Assembly: GCA_041844735.1 (NCBI GenBank)
Contig: JBGZBP010000012.1
Coordinates: 1 to 26,509 of the forward strand
Direction: 5' to 3'
Length of the DNA: 26,509 nucleotides
Origin: CAJPNN01 sp041844735
GTDB lineage: Bacteria; Bacillota; Clostridia; Peptostreptococcales; Anaerovoracaceae
The position numbers were made by a program, and so were the translations under genes. The notes beneath the pieces are model-generated. The model had not been told where the DNA came from. It searched no databases and saw only the letters and a list, made by a program, of their open reading frames with translations. This document shows positions 23,248-26,509 of this stretch, in pieces (positions within the stretch are counted from its first letter, which is position 1; the number at the start of each line of letters is the position of its first letter).

Positions 23248-24213
23248 ATGGATAATAATTTTCATGAAATTTCATTTTCGGGGCAGACTAAATCGGAACT
23301 TTCAAGAATAAATGAAGAAGACAGGTTAGCAATGCGAAGTGAGATTGCGGGGTTTATAAGAAGCACAGGAGTTTTGTCATTAGTAGGACTTGGGAAGCTG
23401 AATGTTAAGGTCAGCACGGACAACAACGCAGTGGCAAGACATTTTAAGATGTTGATAAACGAATATTTTGGAGCGGAAACCAGTATAACAGTCACGACAG
23501 CATCTTCAATAAAAACAAATAAAATTTTTGAGGTGAATATCACAGAACCGGACAGTTGTGAGATGATACTGAGAGAATGCGGCATTTTGCTGGTTAGAGA
23601 GGGATGTAACTACATTAGTGACGGTATTTATAGTGAGCTTGTAAGCAGGAAGATAGATAAGAAAGCATATATAAGAGGACTGTTTTTGGGTGCGGGAAGT
23701 ATCAGTAATCCGGAAAAAAGTTATCATCTGGAATTTGTTTTCAATACGGATAATTTAGCACAGGACACAAAGAAGTTACTTAACAGTTTTTCGCTTAAGG
23801 CAAAGGTGGTTCAAAGAAAGAAAAGTTATATCGTTTATATTAAAGATTCCGAGAAGATAGCGGATTTGTTGAAAATAATGGGAGCAAATGAGCAGGTGTT
23901 CAAGTTTGAGGATACCAGGGTTTATAAAGATGTCAGAAACAGAGTGAACAGAATAAACAATTGTGATGCTGCCAATATGGATAAGAGTATAAACGCTGCT
24001 ATGAGACAGCTTGAAGCTATAAAGATAATTGAGAATAAATATGGACTTCAGGTGCTGCCGGAAAAGTTGAGAAAAGTTGCAGAGGCTAGGCTTGAAAACC
24101 CGGAAATTTCGATAAAGGAGCTAGGGGATATGATGACTCCGCCTATGAGCAAATCCGGTGTTAATCACAGGTTGAATAAAATACTGGAAAAAGCGGAAAA
24201 AATGGGTGGTTAA
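23248..24213 (+). CDS. whiA: DNA-binding protein WhiA
   Basis: A protein with an N-terminal LAGLIDADG-homing-endonuclease-like fold lacking nuclease residues and a C-terminal helix-turn-helix. In actinobacteria it controls sporulation genes; in Bacillota it influences division and chromosome segregation. The 321 aa show YIRGLFLGAGSISNP (LAGLIDADG-like part), YHLEFVF, and the HTH end ISIKELGDMMTPPMSKSGVNHRLNK, the diagnostic WhiA C terminus. The ATG at 23248 has AGAGGGA upstream; the reading frame runs back into yvcK, but those codons lack an SD. It is 10 nt from yvcK. Confidence 0.96.
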   Translation: MDNNFHEISFSGQTKSELSRINEEDRLAMRSEIAGFIRSTGVLSLVGLGKLNVKVSTDNNAVARHFKMLINEYFGAETSITVTTASSIKTNKIFEVNITEPDSCEMILRECGILLVREGCNYISDGIYSELVSRKIDKKAYIRGLFLGAGSISNPEKSYHLEFVFNTDNLAQDTKKLLNSFSLKAKVVQRKKSYIVYIKDSEKIADLLKIMGANEQVFKFEDTRVYKDVRNRVNRINNCDAANMDKSINAAMRQLEAIKIIENKYGLQVLPEKLRKVAEARLENPEISIKELGDMMTPPMSKSGVNHRLNKILEKAEKMGG

Positions 24214-24282
24214 CTATGTGTATTTTATGCTTATATTAAAATAAAATGTGTGGATATACTTTTAAAGAAAAAGGGGAATGAC

Positions 24283-24720
24283 ATGGAAAGCAAAGACAAG
24301 AAATTTTATAGTGAAACAAGAGTTATTTTTGGAGACACCGATGCAATGCAGGTGGTTTATCACGGAAATTATTTAAGATGGTTTGAGATAGGTAGAAACG
24401 AGATGCTGAGACAGTCCGGTTATCCGTATCCTGAAATGGTAAAAGACGGCATATGGATGCCCGTAGTGGAAGTCGGAGCGGAATACAAATCTCCTGCGGT
24501 CTATGATGATGTGGTGGAAATTGCAGCATGGTTGGAATATGTAAAGGGAGCAGTTGCTATGATACGCTACGAATGCCGGAACAAGGATACAGGACAGCTT
24601 TATGTTAAAGGTTTCAGCAAACATGGAATAACAGACCCGGAATTAAAGCCTATCAATATTAAAAAAACTCACCCTCGAGTTTATGAAAAACTTGTAGACA
24701 TATCACTTTTAACAAAATAA
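24283..24720 (+). CDS. Acyl-CoA thioesterase, YbgC/4-hydroxybenzoyl-CoA type (hot-dog fold)
   Basis: A 145-aa single hot-dog domain. The active-site segment GDTDAMQVVYHGNYLRWFEIGRNEML (split here only by function: Asp in GDTDAM, then VVYHGNY, then FEIGRNE) matches the DxDxxGxVxHxxYxxxxExxR pattern of YbgC-like enzymes. Gln stands where Gly is usual. Likely hydrolyses acyl-CoA; the true substrate is not predictable. The ATG at 24283 has AAGGGG upstream; an in-frame GTG at 24250 would add 11 residues and has no SD. It lies 69 nt after whiA and 20 nt before the methyltransferase. Confidence 0.92.
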   Translation: MESKDKKFYSETRVIFGDTDAMQVVYHGNYLRWFEIGRNEMLRQSGYPYPEMVKDGIWMPVVEVGAEYKSPAVYDDVVEIAAWLEYVKGAVAMIRYECRNKDTGQLYVKGFSKHGITDPELKPINIKKTHPRVYEKLVDISLLTK

Positions 24721-24740
24721 TCAGATGGAAGGTAGCAAGC

Positions 24741-26240
24741 ATGGAACCGGAGAAGATCGTGGAAAAAGGGGAGAAAATTGAAATAAATATCGAAGATATG
24801 TCAAGCGACGGTGCCGGGATAGGCAAATACAGAGGTATCGTAATATTTGTTGATGATGCAGTGTATGGAGATAAAGTTTTATGTGAAATAACAAAGGTGA
24901 AAAAGAAATATTGTTTCGCAAAATTTTTAAAACTGATTTCAGCCTCAAAATATAGGAGAGAAGGTCACTGCAGATATGAGAAAGAGTGTGGGGGCTGCAC
25001 ATATTTTGCCTTGAATTATGAGGGGCAAGTGCAATTAAAGGAAAAACAGATAAGAGATAAGCTTGAGCGAATAGGTGGATTCAGCAATTTTGAGATGGAT
25101 GAAATCGTTAGGATGAAAGATACCGAGGGATATAGAAATAAGGCTACATGCATGATTTCTACAGGAGGAATAGTCACTAAAAAGGGTGGTTTGGTAGAGA
25201 GTATAGGAAATCCCATGGTAGGTTTTTTCGTAAAAAACAGCCATGTAATTTGTGATTGTATGGAGTGCAGAATACAATGTGATACCGTTAATGTAATTGC
25301 AGATACTGTAAGGGAGTTTATGCGACAGGACAATATTTCAGGGTATGATCCTAAGTGGGACAAGGGACTTTTAAGGAAAGTTGTGATTAAAACAGGTTAT
25401 TATAGCGGCGATGTTATGGTGATTTTCTTTATAAACGGAAAGGGAATACCGAATCATGAAAAACTTATAGGTATGCTGGATGATGCGATATACAGCATGC
25501 CGCCTGACAGCAACGGAACCGAGTATTCACTTGAAAGTGTAATTATTGCAAGGGAAAGGAATAAATCCGGAAAAGAAAATAATAAAAGTGCCGACAAGTA
25601 TGGGAACTTAGGGAGTTTTAATATTGATATGAGTAATATGGAGTATATTACTTTGGCAGGCAAACCTACAATTTATGATAAAATAGGGGATTTAATTTTT
25701 GAGATTTCGCCGGGAGCATTTTACCAAATAAACACAGTGCAAACAAGGCATCTTTATGACAAGGTGTTGGAATATGCCGGACCTAAAGGGGATGAGAATG
25801 TATGGGATTTGTATTGTGGAGTCGGGAGCATAGGTTTATATATGGCATCATCTGTTAAAAGTGTGCTCGGTATTGAAATTGTAAAAAGTGCAGTTATGGA
25901 TGCAAATAGAAATGCTGTTATAAACGGTATTACAAATGCCGTTTACAGGTGTGCTGATGTGAAGCATGAAATTTTAAGTTTGATTCAAAATGGGGAAAAG
26001 TGTGACATTGCAATTCTTGATCCGCCCAGGGCAGGCTGTGACGAGGATATTATTCGGTCACTTGCAGATATAGAGGTAAAGAAGATAGTGTATGTGTCAT
26101 GTGATCCCGGAACCTTGGCAAGAGATTTGAAAATATTTAGAGAAGTAGGGTATAATGTCGATAGAGTCGGAAGCGTGGACATGTTTCCGGAAACACGCCA
26201 TGTGGAGTGCGTAGTTCTGTTGACTAAAGTACATAATTGA
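24741..26240 (+). CDS. rlmD: 23S rRNA (uracil-5-)-methyltransferase, RlmD/RlmCD (RumA) family
   Basis: A SAM-dependent enzyme that makes 5-methyluridine in 23S rRNA. The N terminus is a TRAM RNA-binding domain (IEDMSSDGAGIGKYRGIVIFVDD). An iron-sulfur cluster motif follows with Cys77, Cys83 and Cys86 (CRYEKECGGC) and a further Cys in CDCMEC around 171-177. The catalytic domain has SPGAFYQIN, VWDLYCGVGSIGLYMA (SAM-binding), ILDPPRAGCD and the nucleophile Cys454 in VSCDPGTLARDL. At 499 aa it is longer than the usual ~455, partly through a polar insertion near residue 272-295 (NKSGKENNKSADKYGN). Bacillota members often modify two sites (RlmCD), so U1939 alone is not certain. SD GGAAGG lies upstream. 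Confidence 0.93.
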   Translation: MEPEKIVEKGEKIEINIEDMSSDGAGIGKYRGIVIFVDDAVYGDKVLCEITKVKKKYCFAKFLKLISASKYRREGHCRYEKECGGCTYFALNYEGQVQLKEKQIRDKLERIGGFSNFEMDEIVRMKDTEGYRNKATCMISTGGIVTKKGGLVESIGNPMVGFFVKNSHVICDCMECRIQCDTVNVIADTVREFMRQDNISGYDPKWDKGLLRKVVIKTGYYSGDVMVIFFINGKGIPNHEKLIGMLDDAIYSMPPDSNGTEYSLESVIIARERNKSGKENNKSADKYGNLGSFNIDMSNMEYITLAGKPTIYDKIGDLIFEISPGAFYQINTVQTRHLYDKVLEYAGPKGDENVWDLYCGVGSIGLYMASSVKSVLGIEIVKSAVMDANRNAVINGITNAVYRCADVKHEILSLIQNGEKCDIAILDPPRAGCDEDIIRSLADIEVKKIVYVSCDPGTLARDLKIFREVGYNVDRVGSVDMFPETRHVECVVLLTKVHN

Positions 26241-26423
26241 TAGTGTGAAAATGCTTGAAATATAAGGCTTTTTGGCGTTTTGCAAACTGATAATTGTACT
26301 TCTGAAAAAGCCGCAAAAGACCCATAAATACTTGTGATTTTTATAGTTGAATAGACAGAAATATTGAGAGTAGGTTGGGTAGATAAAAATGTTTATTGCT
26401 AACATGGATAAAAACAAGACTGA

Positions 26424-26473
26424 AAATAGGCTAACAAACATATAAAACGTTTTTGTAAATAAGTAGCCTATTT
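26424..26473 (+). repeat. Leader stem-loop directly before the last ribosome binding site
   Basis: Perfect 10-bp arms AAATAGGCTA (26424-26433) and TAGCCTATTT (26464-26473) enclose 30 nt that contain an inner AAAACGTTTT palindrome (26444-26453). The right arm ends immediately before AGGAAGGAGAGG, the SD of the gene starting at 26491. It may be an operator or a structured 5' leader. The rest of the 250-nt gap (26241-26423) holds no gene that I can support. Confidence 0.55.
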
Positions 26474-26490
26474 AGGAAGGAGAGGTAGTT

Positions 26491-26509
26491 ATGCCAGGTA
26501 AGGTAAGAG
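26491..26509 (+). CDS. Start of a further gene (first six codons only)
   Basis: An ATG follows a strong AAGGAGAGG Shine-Dalgarno by about 8 nt and reads MPGKVR before the window ends. Too little is visible to name it. Confidence 0.55.

Noticed and set aside
26267..26312. GGCTTTTT...AAAAAGCC inverted repeat and GTTTGCAAAC palindrome as an rlmD terminator
   Set aside because: The loop would be about 30 nt and no U run follows the right arm, so evidence for termination is weak.

Overview
The window is AT-rich bacterial DNA, densely coding, with GGAGG-type ribosome binding sites throughout. Gene content and order (rapZ-yvcK-whiA after murB, AddA helicase, TypA, a YtrA-type GntR regulator with an ABC exporter, cofactor-independent phosphoglycerate mutase, a bacterial microcompartment shell protein) point to an anaerobic low-GC member of the Bacillota, most likely class Clostridia. 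No rRNA, tRNA, CRISPR array, insertion sequence or prophage gene was seen, and no gap between genes exceeds 300 bases.

Left part (1-3.5 kb): the 3' end of a EutM/PduA-like microcompartment shell gene closed by a terminator; a 68-residue protein of unknown function with its own terminator; a DeoD purine nucleoside phosphorylase; then, on the minus strand, ribosomal protein S20 (rpsT) and a YitT-family membrane protein; then an Sfp-type phosphopantetheinyl transferase on the plus strand. The yitT and phosphopantetheinyl transferase genes are divergent, and each has a recognisable sigma-A-type promoter.

Middle (3.5-13.5 kb): a GntR/YtrA regulator, ABC ATPase and permease form an overlapping three-gene operon with a sigma-A promoter and a likely autoregulatory operator over its -10 box. 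typA follows. Next come mscS, a small two-helix membrane protein, two flavoproteins (HI0933/BaiN type and COG2509 type) that overlap end to start, and a C_GCAxxG_C_C redox-type protein. gpmI lies on the opposite strand and converges on this group with a 6-nt gap.

Right part (13.5-26.5 kb): one long plus-strand run starting from an extended -10 promoter: a SpoVB/MurJ-like flippase, addA, a degenerate Fic-fold protein, murB, a PHP-domain hydrolase, rapZ, yvcK, whiA, an acyl-CoA thioesterase and an RlmD-type rRNA methyltransferase. I see no strong internal terminator, so much of this may be co-transcribed. It mixes cell-envelope synthesis and its control (flippase, MurB, RapZ, YvcK, WhiA) with DNA repair (AddA). 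The window ends at the first codons of another gene preceded by a 10-bp stem-loop.

The most unusual item is the 232-residue Fic-fold protein between addA and murB. It keeps the Fic scaffold but has lost the catalytic His and Arg of the HPFxxGNGR motif and also the inhibitory Glu of the (S/T)xxxE(G/N) motif, as expected for a pseudo-enzyme that no longer needs self-inhibition. Also notable are Asn in place of the catalytic Asp204 in DeoD, the operator over the GntR/ABC promoter, and the 68-residue protein beside the microcompartment gene with an encapsulation-peptide-like C-terminal helix.
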